A DNA stretch of 64,000 nucleotides from Fulvimarina manganoxydans. GTDB taxonomy: Bacteria > Pseudomonadota > Alphaproteobacteria > Rhizobiales > Rhizobiaceae. A program made the translations under genes and the position numbers. Shown in pieces: positions 29,401-38,854 of the stretch (the first letter of the stretch is position 1; each line of letters starts with the position of its first letter). The notes beneath the pieces are model-generated. The model was not told the origin of the DNA and did no database searches. It saw nothing but the letters and a program-made list of their open reading frames with translations. Location: the NCBI RefSeq assembly GCF_900176465.1, contig NZ_FWXR01000003.1, positions 248,001 through 312,000 of the forward strand, read 5' to 3'.

Positions 29401-31350
29401 TCAGAATTCTTCCCAGCTGTCCTCGGCGCGTGCGGTCGCGGCCCTTGCCGCGCCGCCGCCGGACCCACCGGCCGGACGCCCGCCCGAAAAGGCGTTTTCC
29501 AGGGAGCCGACCAGCTTTCGGGCCGGCGATGCGGCCGGCCGCGAGACGGCGGAAGCCGGCTTGATCGCCTTAATGGCAGTCGGTTTTGCCGCCGGCAGTT
29601 TCGGCTTGGCAGCGGCGGGCGTAAAACCCGATGCCGCGCGAGGCGCCGATGGGCGTGCCAGGCTTGCCGCCTTGGTCTGGGCGATGTCGAAACGGCTCAG
29701 AAGCTCGGTCAGATCGCCGGCCTGAGATGCCAGATGCCCGCAGGCTGCGGCGGTCTCTTCGACCATCGTGGCGTTCTGCTGGGTCCCTTCGTCGATGGAG
29801 CCGACCGCCTTGTTGATCTCCGAAAGACCCGTCTCCTGATTGCGGGCATTTTCGACGATCGCCCGTACATTCTCGTCGATCGCTTTGACCTCGGCGACGA
29901 TCGTCTCCAAGGAGCGGCCGGTTTCGCCGACGAGGCCGACGCCTTCCTTGACCTGCTCGCTCGACTGATTGATCAGATCCTTGATCTCCTTGGCCGCATT
30001 CGCCGAGCGCTGGGCAAGCTCACGGACCTCCTGGGCGACAACGGCAAAGCCCTTGCCAGCCTCACCTGCACGCGCGGCCTCGACGCCGGCATTCAGCGCC
30101 AGAAGATTGGTCTGGAATGCGATGTCGTCGATCATGCCGATGATCGAGACGATCTGATCGGAGGAGGCTTCGATCTTGCTCATCGCCTCGACGGCGTGGC
30201 GCACCACCTCGCCGGATTTCTCCGCGCCCGATTTGGTGCGCGTAACGAGATCGCCGGCCTGGACGGCTTTCTGGGTCGACTGACGGACGGTATCGCTTAG
30301 TTCCTGAAGCGCAGCAGCCGTCTGTTCGACCGAGGCCGCCTGTTGTTCGGTGCGGCGGGACAGATCATCCGACGCGACGCGGATTTCCGAGGTTGCGCCG
30401 CTGATCGAGGAGGCGGTTTCGCCGACCTGGCGAAGTGCGTCCTCCAAAGCCTGCATCGAGGCGTTGAAATCCGTCCGCAGCTGTTCGAGTTCGGAAATGA
30501 AGGGGGTCTGGATACGCTGCGTGACCTGGCCAACGGCAAGGTCGCGCAGACCGTTTCCGATCGCCCTGACGGCGATCACTCGACCCGTCACCTCGGTCGC
30601 GTATTTCACCACCTTGGCGACGCGCCCTTGCATATCGAAGACGGGGTTGTAGGAACCTTGGATGAAGACCTCCCGTCCGCCCTTGCCGATCCGCCGGAAC
30701 TCACCCGTCACCGCTTCACCGCGCGTCAGCTTCTGCCAATGCTCCTGATATTGAGGCGTCCCGGCCTCGGCAGGGTCGATGAAGAGCGCGTGCTTCTTGC
30801 CGACGATCTCGTTCTGTTCATAGCCGATGCAGTCGAGGAACTTGCGATTGGCCCTCAGGATCGTCCCGTCGATCGAGAATTCGATGATCGCCTGGACCTT
30901 GTCGATGGCGTCGATTTGGCTTTGCGCCTCGGCATGCTGGACCTTTTCATAGGTCACATCGGCGGCGAGCATGACGATTTTGTAGGGCTTCTGGTTTCGA
31001 CCCAGGATCGGGTAGTACCAGACCTGCATCCAGACCCATTCGCCCAAGCGATTCCGGCGCTTGGCTTCGCACCACTGGAATTCGCCTGCCGCGAGCTTTT
31101 GCCACATCGTTCGATATTCGGCGCTCGCCGCATAGTCGGCGTCGTGAAAGGTCGAATGCGGTCGGCCGGCGATCGTCTTCGCATCGAAGTCGAAATAGTC
31201 GAAGAACATCTTGTTGGCGGAGCGGATCGTCCCGTCGAGATCCATTTCCATCATGATCAGCGTCTTGCCGACGGCTTCCAGGATATGCTCGGCGTCCGAG
31301 CCCGAAAAGGGAGTCTTGAATCGCATTGTCGTACCGTGTCCCACCCTCAT
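29401..31350 (-). CDS. Soluble PAS-PAS methyl-accepting chemoreceptor
   Basis: This 649-residue chemotaxis receptor lacks a membrane segment. Two tandem PAS domains (about 25-135 and 150-265; [49 protein letters not shown]) are followed by a HAMP-like linker (about 270-320). The MCP signalling domain contains the tip sequence [45 protein letters not shown] flexible Ala/Pro tail ends SWEEF, which matches the x-W-x-x-F pentapeptide that tethers CheR or CheB. Soluble PAS receptors often sense oxygen or redox state, but the ligand here is unknown. A start at ATG 31326 is an alternative. Confidence 0.9.
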   Translation of the reverse strand: MRVGHGTTMRFKTPFSGSDAEHILEAVGKTLIMMEMDLDGTIRSANKMFFDYFDFDAKTIAGRPHSTFHDADYAASAEYRTMWQKLAAGEFQWCEAKRRNRLGEWVWMQVWYYPILGRNQKPYKIVMLAADVTYEKVQHAEAQSQIDAIDKVQAIIEFSIDGTILRANRKFLDCIGYEQNEIVGKKHALFIDPAEAGTPQYQEHWQKLTRGEAVTGEFRRIGKGGREVFIQGSYNPVFDMQGRVAKVVKYATEVTGRVIAVRAIGNGLRDLAVGQVTQRIQTPFISELEQLRTDFNASMQALEDALRQVGETASSISGATSEIRVASDDLSRRTEQQAASVEQTAAALQELSDTVRQSTQKAVQAGDLVTRTKSGAEKSGEVVRHAVEAMSKIEASSDQIVSIIGMIDDIAFQTNLLALNAGVEAARAGEAGKGFAVVAQEVRELAQRSANAAKEIKDLINQSSEQVKEGVGLVGETGRSLETIVAEVKAIDENVRAIVENARNQETGLSEINKAVGSIDEGTQQNATMVEETAAACGHLASQAGDLTELLSRFDIAQTKAASLARPSAPRAASGFTPAAAKPKLPAAKPTAIKAIKPASAVSRPAASPARKLVGSLENAFSGGRPAGGSGGGAARAATARAEDSWEEF

Positions 31351-31574
31351 CGCCTGACGGATGTGGCTGCTAAGAGCTTCGATCGAGAAGTTGCAACAGG
31401 GTCTTCGCCATCCGCCCGGCTGGTCCCATCGGACATCCTGCCTTCTATTGGTTAAGAAAGCTTGCCTTTAGACGGTATTGCTTAGCATTGGGCGGAGCAG
31501 GTGGGTAACTCGTCTGTCTATCGACACATCCAAAAAGAGATGAAAAACGCTGATCGACGAGGCATGCTGGCCAA

Positions 31575-31616
31575 AACAAAAAAAAGGCCGCCGGTCGGAA
31601 CCGACAGCCCTCTTTT
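31575..31616 (-). terminator. Rho-independent terminator for the YciE-like gene
   Basis: Read on the minus strand, GTCGG and CCGAC pair around a two-base loop (31594-31605), with GGC/GCC flanks, and are followed by a run of eight T (31578-31585). It lies about 50 bases after the stop of the minus-strand gene. The stem is short. Confidence 0.5.
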
Positions 31617-31658
31617 GCTTGATCGTCTGAGCGACGATCGGCCGTTCATAAAAGCCGA

Positions 31659-32153
31659 TCAGGCCGCGGCCTTGTTGATGCCGCCGGTCGCGAGCTCCGT
31701 CATGGTCTTGTCGCCATGACGCGTGGCTTCAAGCGCCTTTCGCAGCTTCTCGGCATCGTCCTTGAGGCCAAGACGATCGGCGAAGGCCAGGAGGCAACCA
31801 TAGCCGGCGATCGCATAATGGGTCATGCGCTGATATTGGGTGATGATCATGGCGTCCCGGACGTGCGGATCGCTGATCTCCTCCTCGATCCCATGGGCAC
31901 GCGCCTCCTTTACCAGGCCTTCCATGCCCTTGCAGAATTCGCCCTTCGGATCGCCGCCGTGGCTGCGGATGATCTCGGTCAGCGTCTTCATGCCGTCCTC
32001 TATGCCATCGACGCCGGCTTCGAGCGCTTTCTTTAGGTCGCTGTCATTGGCGGCCGAGGCGAGCTCGCGCGTCGCGGCCTCGGACTGCTTGCACGCGCTG
32101 AATATGTCCTCGGCCTGGTCGAGATAGAGGTCCTTGAGACTGTCGAGGGCCAT
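31659..32153 (-). CDS. YciE/YciF-like ferritin-fold protein (DUF892)
   Basis: This is a 164-residue all-helical protein of the DUF892 (YciE/YciF) ferritin-like family. Signatures include LKDLYLDQAEDIFSACKQSEAATRELASAA near the N-terminus, the metal-ligand type E/H residues in DPHVRDAMIITQYQRMTHYAIAGYG, and LRKALEATRHGDKTM near the C-terminus. It may bind iron or manganese and is usually a stress-linked gene. It has a strong GGGAGG upstream of the ATG. I see no sure alternative-sigma promoter. It stands alone, in the opposite direction to the actS gene. Confidence 0.88.
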   Translation of the reverse strand: MALDSLKDLYLDQAEDIFSACKQSEAATRELASAANDSDLKKALEAGVDGIEDGMKTLTEIIRSHGGDPKGEFCKGMEGLVKEARAHGIEEEISDPHVRDAMIITQYQRMTHYAIAGYGCLLAFADRLGLKDDAEKLRKALEATRHGDKTMTELATGGINKAAA

Positions 32154-32437
32154 GAGTGGGGCCTCCCTTCGATTGGTGTTTGCGTGCCCCGTTAGCGCCT
32201 CCGAGGCCGATTGGTTCCACTTCGCAAGGGTCGGTCCGGAAAGTGCGTCGCGGGCGGCCGGTCATGGGTGGGAACGGTAAAGTCGTCCGCATCTGAGGAG
32301 AGGAGGGGTCCTGGCGCCTGCGCCTTTGCGCCCCATGTCTGCGGGACGCGGAAGCCTGTAGATCCTGCGACTGCCTATCGCTCGCGCATCGGGCGCCCGT
32401 CACCGCCGCCGGTTTGCCATATAGGGGCCCGCCATCC

Positions 32438-33802
32438 ATGGATGCGACCAATCGCGACAGTTTCAATCTGAGCCTGCCGAGCTTCACCACGACGATGCGG
32501 GAAAGCCAGCGTCTACGGCTGGCGACCCTCGTGCGCCTGCGTTGGCTTTCGGTCGCCGGGCAGGTCGCCACGATTGTCTTTGTCGCCTGGGGTGTCTGGT
32601 GGCCGTTCCCCGTCTGGGCCTGTCTCGGCCTGGTCGCGATGTCCATCGGCCTCAATCTTTGGCTGACGGCACGATACCCGGCGAGTCGGCGCCTGTCGCC
32701 GATGGCGGCGGCTGGGGTTCTGACATTCGACATTCTCCAGCCAACCGGCCTCCTCTTTCTGACCGGCGGCATCCACAACCCATTCTCGGTCTTTTTGATC
32801 GTCCCGACTCTGATCGCCTCGGCGACCCAGCCCCCCGCGACGACGCTCGGCCTCGGTGTGCTGGCCGCGCTGGCCGCGACGCTTCTCGCGGTTTTCCACT
32901 TGCCATTGCCATGGCCCGATGGCGTGATTTTCTCCCTGCCGCCGATCTATGTTGCGGGCCTTTGGTATGCGATCGTCGGCACGCTGATCTTCTCGGCGAC
33001 CTATGTCTATCGCGTCGCAGCCGAATCCCGAGCTCTCGCCGACGCGCTCAGTGCCACGGAGCTCGTACTCCAGCGCGAGCAACATCTCTCCGCGCTTGAC
33101 GGCCTTGCTGCCGCGGCCGCCCATGAGCTGGGCACGCCGCTTGCGACGATTGCGCTCGTCTCGAAGGAAATGGCGCGGACGGTGCCACGCGAGAGCCCGA
33201 TGCGCGAAGACGTCGATCTTCTCTTGCAGCAATCGGAACGATGCCGCGAAATCCTGCGTCGGCTCTCCTCGCTCTCGTCATCGTCGGAGAGCCATATGGC
33301 GCAATTGACGATGCTCGCCTTGATCGACGAAGTCGCCGAGCCCCATCGCCATTTCGGCGTCTCGATCTCGGTCGAAGTCGAACGCGACGGCCCCGAACCC
33401 GTGACGCGTCGCAATGCCGGCGTCGTCTACGGCCTCGGCAACATCGTCGAGAACGCGGTGGATTTCGCATCAGGCTCTGTCACGATTCGGGCGGCCTGGA
33501 GCCACGAACGTGTGACGATCACCGTTGCCGACGATGGACCGGGATACGATCCCGACGTGCTCGCCCGGATCGGCGATCCCTATATGTCCGACCGCTTGCG
33601 CGGCGAGCGGCGCAATGGCGGCGGTCTTGGCTTGGGCCTTTTCATCGCCAAAACGCTCCTGGAGCGATCTGGGGCGGACATCACCTTCGCCAATCGCGAA
33701 TATGATGGCGCATCGGGTGCGATCGTCACTATCGCCTGGACCCGATCGGCTTTCGAAGCCGTACACCCCTATGGGATCGATCTCGACGAACCCGACGTCT
33801 GA
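32438..33802 (+). CDS. actS: Redox sensor histidine kinase ActS (RegB/PrrB type)
   Basis: ActS senses redox state through a quinone site and a cysteine, and phosphorylates ActR. The 454-residue protein has about six membrane helices (residues about 28-195), the quinone-binding heptad GGIHNPF, the H-box AAAHELGTPLATI with phospho-His, the redox cysteine in SERCREILRRL and N/G boxes (ENAVDF, DDGPGYD, GGGLGLGLFIAKTLLE). ATG 32438 begins MDATNRD. The frame is open to 32414. It is followed after a 340-base gap by actR. Targets in the order include carbon and nitrogen metabolism. Confidence 0.93.
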   Translation: MDATNRDSFNLSLPSFTTTMRESQRLRLATLVRLRWLSVAGQVATIVFVAWGVWWPFPVWACLGLVAMSIGLNLWLTARYPASRRLSPMAAAGVLTFDILQPTGLLFLTGGIHNPFSVFLIVPTLIASATQPPATTLGLGVLAALAATLLAVFHLPLPWPDGVIFSLPPIYVAGLWYAIVGTLIFSATYVYRVAAESRALADALSATELVLQREQHLSALDGLAAAAAHELGTPLATIALVSKEMARTVPRESPMREDVDLLLQQSERCREILRRLSSLSSSSESHMAQLTMLALIDEVAEPHRHFGVSISVEVERDGPEPVTRRNAGVVYGLGNIVENAVDFASGSVTIRAAWSHERVTITVADDGPGYDPDVLARIGDPYMSDRLRGERRNGGGLGLGLFIAKTLLERSGADITFANREYDGASGAIVTIAWTRSAFEAVHPYGIDLDEPDV

Positions 33803-34142
33803 GCGAGCGAATGGGCTTAGACAGCGCCGGAACGGTTTTGGGGCCGTCTCGACGCGCATTGGGATCAAACCTCGCTCTTCATCGAAGCGAAATGTCCCTG
33901 AACGAATCAAGTTTCGGTTTGCGATCACGGAACATTTAGCCGGAACGGTCGCATCCAAACGAATTTACCCATTGAACGGAGCGGTTGCATGGACCAATTC
34001 AGACATGAACAGTTCTTTGCTAGGAGCATTGGCGGTCTGGGTCTTGGCAGTCCGTCGCTGCCGAAGGCACGTTGAACCTCGGCAGTCGTGCTTCGTCCTC
34101 TCCGGCGATACTGCTCGACCGGGCCGCGAATGGGAGTTGACC
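33803..34142. other. actS-actR intergenic region, 340 bases, nothing assigned
   Basis: The gap contains a GGAACATTTAGCCGGAACGG stretch (from about 33928) that looks like repeated GGAAC words, but no matching -10 element at the right distance, and no clear hairpin with T-run. An internal promoter for actR is likely given the length. Confidence 0.4.
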
Positions 34143-34715
34143 ATGCAGACAGAAACAGCCTTCGCTCCACGCCCCGCCATGGCGCCTACCGGTGACATGT
34201 CGATGCTTCTCGTCGATGACGATCGACCCTTCCTGCAACGGCTCAGCCGGGCTCTGGAACAGCGCGGGTTTGCGGTGACCACCGCCGAAGGCGTCAGCGA
34301 GGGCATCGCGGCTCTCAAGGCGTCAGCTCCCGCCTACGCGGTTGTCGACATGCGGCTTGGCGACGGCAACGGGCTCGATGTCGTCCAGGCTTTGCGCAGC
34401 GCGCGCGAGGATGCGCGTGCGGTGGTTCTCACCGGCTATGGCAATATCGCGACGGCCGTGACTGCAGTGAAACTCGGTGCGATCGACTATCTCGCAAAGC
34501 CAGCCGATGCCGACGAAGTCATTGCCGCCTTGATGCGCGAACCGGATGAGCGACCGGAGCCGCCGGAGAACCCGATGTCTGCAGACCGCGTTCGCTGGGA
34601 GCATATTCAGCGCATCTACGAGCTCTGCGACCGCAACGTCTCTGAGACGGCACGGCGCCTTTCCATGCATCGCCGGACCTTGCAGCGCATTCTCGCCAAG
34701 CGCGCGCCGCGTTGA
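34143..34715 (+). CDS. actR: Redox response regulator ActR (RegA/PrrA type)
   Basis: ActR is the DNA-binding partner of ActS. The 190-residue protein has a receiver domain with the acidic pair in LVDDD, the phospho-acceptor Asp in VVDMRLGDGNGLDVV, the Thr/Lys in VVLTGYGNIATAV and KPA, and a C-terminal Fis-type helix-turn-helix ETARRLSMHRRTLQRILAK, which is nearly invariant in RegA homologues. ATG 34143 has GGGAG at a good distance (34132). Longer frames up to 33525 are shadow extensions. It likely autoregulates and controls redox genes elsewhere in the genome. Confidence 0.95.
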   Translation: MQTETAFAPRPAMAPTGDMSMLLVDDDRPFLQRLSRALEQRGFAVTTAEGVSEGIAALKASAPAYAVVDMRLGDGNGLDVVQALRSAREDARAVVLTGYGNIATAVTAVKLGAIDYLAKPADADEVIAALMREPDERPEPPENPMSADRVRWEHIQRIYELCDRNVSETARRLSMHRRTLQRILAKRAPR

Positions 34716-34754
34716 CCGTAGTCGGAAGCATCGCCTGACGTTTTGGCGGGGCCG

Positions 34755-35240
34755 TCAGTCCGTAAAGAACGGATTGGCGGCCCATTCCGCGTTCAGGAGC
34801 CTGTCTGCCGAGGCCTTGGCAAAGCGCAGCGTCATGGCGCGGCGCGTCGCGGGAGCGAGTTTATCTTCCTCTGCCTCCCGCAGAATCTCGGCGTCATAAC
34901 CATCCGAGACGATGAGCCCGCAGCTTTCGGGAAAGATCTCGCGCGGCACGCCGGGATGGGTGGCGAAGTAAAGCTTGTCGCAATGGAGGCGGTAGTCCGG
35001 CCATTTCGTATCGACGCGAAAGTCCTCGATCGACGTCTTGATCTCGACGATTGTGATCTCGCCCTTTTCCGACAGGCAGACGAGATCGGCGCGCCGTCCC
35101 GAAGCGAGCGAGAGTTCGGGAAGCACGGATACCCGCCGCGCAATCATCAGACGTTGGACACCCCTGCGGACCATCATGGCACGATCCGATTGGCGACCGT
35201 CGATTAAAGGCTCGTATGGGAAAGGCGAGACCAGGGGCAT
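34755..35240 (-). CDS. MmcB-family protein (putative DNA repair, nuclease-like fold)
   Basis: The 161-residue product resembles MmcB, a Caulobacter protein implicated in mitomycin-C resistance with a restriction-endonuclease-like fold. It contains the catalytic-type D/E-x-K sequence: ASGRRADLVCLSEKGEITIVEIKTSIEDFRVDTKWPDYRLHCDKLYFA, which is the PD-(D/E)xK arrangement (D in RADLV, E and K in VEIKTS). I start at ATG 35240 (MPLVSPF). The frame is open to a TTG at 35258. It converges with the actS-actR unit. Nuclease activity is a prediction only. Confidence 0.78.
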   Translation of the reverse strand: MPLVSPFPYEPLIDGRQSDRAMMVRRGVQRLMIARRVSVLPELSLASGRRADLVCLSEKGEITIVEIKTSIEDFRVDTKWPDYRLHCDKLYFATHPGVPREIFPESCGLIVSDGYDAEILREAEEDKLAPATRRAMTLRFAKASADRLLNAEWAANPFFTD

Positions 35241-35323
35241 GGATCGTTTATGGCGCAAGACGAATCACGCGGCAAGACAAAAGAAGAACGAACGTCCGAT
35301 TGTCGAAGGGCCGGAGCCGCTTG

Positions 35324-35719
35324 TCAGAGTTTCTTCGCACCGCCGATTTCTTCCAGGATCGGACAGTCGGGAGCGGCGTCTCCGTGGCAGCGCTCTTCGA
35401 GTTCGGCAAGCGCGCGTTTTAGGCTCTGTAATTCCTCGATCTTCCGATCGATCTCGCTAATGCGTCGCCGGGTCACGGTCTTCACGTCCTGGGAATGGCG
35501 ATTCTCGTCGGCGTAGAGGGAGAGGAGATGGCGGGCTTCTTCGATGGAAAAGCCGAGCGAGCGCGAGCGCTGCAGAAAGCGAAGGATATGGATGTCCCGA
35601 TCGCCATAGTCCCGATAGCCATTGGACGCGCGGCGCGGACGCAACAGCCCTACCTGTTCATAGTATCGGATCGTCTTCGGCGGCAGGCCCGAGCGCTTCG
35701 ACGCTTCGCCGATGTTCAT
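35324..35719 (-). CDS. cueR: CueR-like Cu(I)-responsive MerR regulator
   Basis: This 131-residue MerR-family activator has the winged helix MNIGEASKRSGLPPKTIRYYEQVGLLRPRRASNGYRDY at the N-terminus and a coiled-coil dimerisation helix. The C-terminal Cys-x7-Cys (C in EERCHGDAAPDCPIL) matches the copper ligands of CueR. ATG 35719 is used because the protein starts with the domain. The frame is open to 35854. No copper efflux gene such as copA is adjacent in this window, so it is an orphan regulator here. Confidence 0.88.
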   Translation of the reverse strand: MNIGEASKRSGLPPKTIRYYEQVGLLRPRRASNGYRDYGDRDIHILRFLQRSRSLGFSIEEARHLLSLYADENRHSQDVKTVTRRRISEIDRKIEELQSLKRALAELEERCHGDAAPDCPILEEIGGAKKL

Positions 35720-35981
35720 GATCGTCCTCGTCTTTTTCGGCTGCCGCGCGTCTGGCGACCCTCTGGCGTGAGATGAGGCGAAAGTGGGGGGCGTCAACTG
35801 TGTCGGCATCGCAACAAAACCTTTCTTAACCATGGAATGCCATGCTCTCGACATTGCCTCGCAAGTCGCAGGCGCCTATCCAGTTTCACGAAGGCTTCGT
35901 CCTGGATGCGCCTTGTTTCTCGCGTTGCGTAACGACCAGGACCCGTAGAGCGCGCTTCTAATGCGCGGCCCATCACCTTAA

Positions 35982-36740
35982 GTGGCCAGACTGATGACGA
36001 CTCATTCCATTCTCAGGGCCAGTGCGGTCCTCCTTGCGCTTGCGGCGCTGTCGGCTTGCTCGGCGACCAATCGTTCGAAGGTCGTCAGCGTCCCGCCAAT
36101 GTCCGCGGAGGTCGCTGCGGCCTATACCGCGCCGACGTCCATGCCGGTCAGCGGCAGCGTCAATGCCGTGACCAATCCCGACTACGCCGCCATGGTCGAC
36201 GATGGCTATGCGTTGCCGGCCGTGCCCGCGCAGAAGATCGATCCGCAATATCTGCGCCAGCGCGTCTCCTTCCCGGAGGGTGCTCAGCACGAGCCCGGCA
36301 CGGTGATCATCGACACGCCGAATCGCTTCCTCTACCTCGTCGAAGGCGACGGCATGGCGATGCGTTACGGCATCGGCGTCGGCCGCGCCGGCTTTTCCTG
36401 GGCGGGCGATGCCTACGTGAATTCGAAGCAGCATTGGCCTAAGTGGCATCCGCCTGCAGAGATGATCGACCGCAAGCCGGAACTCGAAGAGTATCGCAAT
36501 GGCGGTATGGAGCCAGGCCTCACCAACCCGCTCGGCGCCCGTGCTCTCTATCTCTTCCAGAACGGTCGCGACACGCTCTTCCGCATTCACGGCACGCCGG
36601 AATGGTGGACGATCGGAACAGCCGCTTCGTCAGGTTGTATCCGCATGATCAACCAGGACGTGATCGATCTCTATGAGCGCGTTCCGCTCAAGGCCAAGGT
36701 CATCGTCAAGCAGGGCAATGAGCGGCTTGCGCAACGTTGA
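35982..36740 (+). CDS. L,D-transpeptidase lipoprotein
   Basis: This 252-residue cell-wall enzyme of the YkuD type forms 3-3 crosslinks or attaches proteins to peptidoglycan. It has a leader and lipobox (LALAALSAC), then a linker, and the YkuD domain with a catalytic motif HGTPEWWTIGTAASSGCIRMINQDV, in which His, Ser-Gly-Cys and Arg are the active-site set. It begins at GTG 35982. ATG 35994 (MTTHSILRAS) is equally plausible. A strong terminator lies about 55 bases downstream. Confidence 0.9.
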   Translation: MARLMTTHSILRASAVLLALAALSACSATNRSKVVSVPPMSAEVAAAYTAPTSMPVSGSVNAVTNPDYAAMVDDGYALPAVPAQKIDPQYLRQRVSFPEGAQHEPGTVIIDTPNRFLYLVEGDGMAMRYGIGVGRAGFSWAGDAYVNSKQHWPKWHPPAEMIDRKPELEEYRNGGMEPGLTNPLGARALYLFQNGRDTLFRIHGTPEWWTIGTAASSGCIRMINQDVIDLYERVPLKAKVIVKQGNERLAQR

Positions 36741-36795
36741 GGCCATGTTCAGCTGATAAGGCTGACGGCAACGAATCGACGGCGGGGGACGCCGT

Positions 36796-36830
36796 GGCCG
36801 GGCATCTCGGGGGAGATGTCCGGCCTTTTC
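36796..36830 (+). terminator. Rho-independent terminator after the L,D-transpeptidase gene
   Basis: A 13-base stem (36796-36808 with 36813-36825, one G-T pair) with a four-base loop is followed by TTTT at 36826-36829. It lies 55 bases after the gene's stop. Confidence 0.85.
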
Positions 36831-37053
36831 ATGTCGGCGCGCCTCCCATGCAATTAGACTCGCCGCCTGTTCTGCCGGTCGCGTTCGGGTCCAAGGGTGC
36901 CATTCTCATTGGCGCAACTTGCTTTTTCTCCCGATTCTTACGATCTAGAGCCCAATCCCCGTTTAGATGACGCGCTGAATGCGCGCCACAGATGGATATT
37001 CGCGGGCCGCCTTGGGCGGCTCGTCGTCGTCAGGATATGAGTTAGGATAGCGA
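36831..37053 (+). other. Leader region before infA with short hairpin
   Basis: Upstream of infA are about 220 noncoding bases. A CTAGAGC at 36952 recalls intergenic repeat ends. A six-base-arm hairpin (GCCGCC, three bases, GGCGGC at 37006-37020) is near the gene. No T-run follows, so it may act on translation or be neutral. Confidence 0.3.
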
Positions 37054-37272
37054 ATGGCTAAAGAAGAAGTCCTGGAATTTCCCGGTGTCGTCACCGAGCT
37101 CCTGCCCAATGCGACCTTCCGCATCAAGCTGGAGAACGACCACGAGATCATCGCCCATACGGCGGGCCGCATGCGCAAGAACCGCATCCGCGTTCTGACC
37201 GGTGACAAGGTCCTCGTCGAGATGACTCCCTATGACCTGACCAAGGGTCGGATCACCTACCGCTTCAAGTGA
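37054..37272 (+). CDS. infA: Translation initiation factor IF-1
   Basis: IF-1 is the 72-residue S1/OB-fold initiation factor that binds the ribosomal A site. The sequence [28 protein letters not shown] is the family N-terminus, followed by [20 protein letters not shown] and [19 protein letters not shown]. The length is normal. It is followed by maf and yacG on the same strand, a common alphaproteobacterial order. Confidence 0.98.
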   Translation: MAKEEVLEFPGVVTELLPNATFRIKLENDHEIIAHTAGRMRKNRIRVLTGDKVLVEMTPYDLTKGRITYRFK

Positions 37273-37326
37273 GAGCCGTTCGGATCGGACCGCTCTTTAC
37301 TCGCTCAACGACGCCCGAGGCCTTTC

Positions 37327-38049
37327 ATGCTCGTTCTCGCATCTGCTTCGCCGAGGCGCCTGGCCTTGCTCCAGCAGGCCGGAATCGAGCCCGACCAGAT
37401 GATGCCCGCCGATCTCGACGAGACCCCGGCGCGCGGCGAACACCCACGTTCGCTGGCCAAGCGCCTGTCAAAGGATAAGGCCTTGGCGACAGCCAAGCGC
37501 GTCGATCAGCTGAATTATGCCAACGCCTATATTCTCGCCGCCGATACGGTGGTCAGCGTCGGCCGAGATATCCTTCCCAAGGCCGAGATCATCGACGATG
37601 CGGTGGCGAGTCTGCGAATGCTGTCGGGGCGCTCGCATCGGGTCTATACGGGTGTGGCTCTGATTACGCCGCGCGGCGCCTTGCGCCAGCGCTTGGTGGA
37701 GACACGCGTGCGCTTCAAGCGCCTCTCGCGGATCGATATCGAGCGATATATCGCCTCGGACGAATGGCGGGGCAAGGCGGGCGGCTACGCAATCCAGGGG
37801 CGCGCGGATTCCTTCGTCGTTCGTCTGGTGGGATCTTATTCGAATGTGGTCGGACTGCCTCTCTATGAGACGGTCAATCTTCTGTCCGGCGAGGGCTACG
37901 ACATCGATTCACGGAGCGGCCTGTCGCTTGATGAGGACGACGAGGTCGGTCCTTCGCAGGCGCTCCGTGAGACGGAGGACGAGCGCGTCACCGAAACGGA
38001 AGAAACGGACGCCGCCGAGATTCGAGGCGATCAGGAGGTGCGAGCATGA
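37327..38049 (+). CDS. maf: Maf-family nucleotide pyrophosphatase
   Basis: Maf proteins hydrolyse non-canonical or standard nucleoside triphosphates. The N-terminus [22 protein letters not shown] is the family signature, and [31 protein letters not shown] and [18 protein letters not shown] follow. The 240-residue product has a 40-residue acidic C-terminal tail ([26 protein letters not shown]) beyond the usual end. It overlaps yacG by ATGA, so the two are coupled. Substrate preference is not predictable. Confidence 0.92.
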   Translation: MLVLASASPRRLALLQQAGIEPDQMMPADLDETPARGEHPRSLAKRLSKDKALATAKRVDQLNYANAYILAADTVVSVGRDILPKAEIIDDAVASLRMLSGRSHRVYTGVALITPRGALRQRLVETRVRFKRLSRIDIERYIASDEWRGKAGGYAIQGRADSFVVRLVGSYSNVVGLPLYETVNLLSGEGYDIDSRSGLSLDEDDEVGPSQALRETEDERVTETEETDAAEIRGDQEVRA

Positions 38050-38246
38050 GTGGTGACAACGCCAAGGTGACGCCGCTTCGTCCGAAGCGCCGTTGTCCGG
38101 AATGCGGCCGCGCTGCCGATCGCGTGCATTTTCCGTTCTGCTCCGATCGCTGCAAGTCGGTCGATCTCAATCGCTGGCTGTCTGGGCGTTATGTGATTCC
38201 CGGACCCGCGGTCTCATCCGATCAGGGACACGACGCGGAGGACTAA
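38046..38246 (+). CDS. yacG: DNA gyrase inhibitor YacG
   Basis: YacG is a small zinc protein that binds GyrB and inhibits gyrase. The 66 residues have the zinc ligands CPECGR and FCSDRCK (four Cys) and the conserved [15 protein letters not shown] at the end of the domain. It overlaps maf by four bases. The short acidic C-terminal tail is typical of alphaproteobacterial versions. Confidence 0.94.
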   Translation: MSGDNAKVTPLRPKRRCPECGRAADRVHFPFCSDRCKSVDLNRWLSGRYVIPGPAVSSDQGHDAED

Positions 38247-38472
38247 AGCGTCAGGCGATCAATCGGCGCCGGCAGATGCTGTTGATGGCTTTGACGCCTC
38301 GCCGGGTGGCCGACAAACCGGCACGCACTTCTTTGCCCTGCGTTCCAATTCCGTCGGCTTGGCGATTGGTTGAAAGAGAATGGTCGAGGGACTGCAGTCG
38401 CATGACCTCGGCGGAGCCGGTCAGGGAACGTTCGGCTCGTTCGTCAGCAATCGATCATGAACACGCGAACGA
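38247..38472. other. Intergenic sequence between yacG and a small minus-strand frame
   Basis: Nothing gene-like, and no clear terminator, was seen in these 226 bases. A tRNA often follows yacG in related genomes, but none is visible here. Confidence 0.4.
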
Positions 38473-38658
38473 TCAAGAAGCCGCGCCGTTTTCCCGATCT
38501 GCTTCGGCGGGAACGATCGACGTCACTTCTCCGCCATCGGCGAGTTCACCGAGGATGCGGCCATAACTCTCGTCGCTTTTGGGGGCTCTGACGATCTCCA
38601 GGGATCGAAGCGCGTCACCGACAAGCTCGGCCAATTCTCGATCGGATTCGGTGGACAC
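38473..38658 (-). CDS. Small acidic hypothetical protein
   Basis: This is a 61-codon frame starting at GTG 38658, with GGAG seven bases upstream. The sequence begins MSTESDRELAELVGDALRSLE, is acidic, and continues SYGRILGELADGGEVTSIVPAEADRENGAAS. It has no recognisable domain. It lies alone in the 600-base gap before trpF, on the opposite strand. The SD and acidic composition are the only support. It could be noncoding. Confidence 0.4.
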   Translation of the reverse strand: MSTESDRELAELVGDALRSLEIVRAPKSDESYGRILGELADGGEVTSIVPAEADRENGAAS

Positions 38659-38854
38659 GGGCGGTCTCCATCGCGCGAGGTTCGGGTAGATTCGCACGCT
38701 TAATCCGTCGCGTCTTTCAACTGGTTTATGATTTGAGCGCTTATATTCCGCTGCTCCGCGTCATCTGGCTCCAGCTCCGCTCGAAAGGGTCGATTTTGGC
38801 CCTTTGCCGGGTGTATAGCTTTGCAGAGAGGAATGGTGCGGAAAGAGAGGCGCT

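Noticed and set aside
32154..32260. GGAACC on the minus strand upstream of the YciE-like gene, as in EcfG (general stress sigma) promoters
   Set aside because: No CGTT-type -10 at the right distance; only CTAACG was found.
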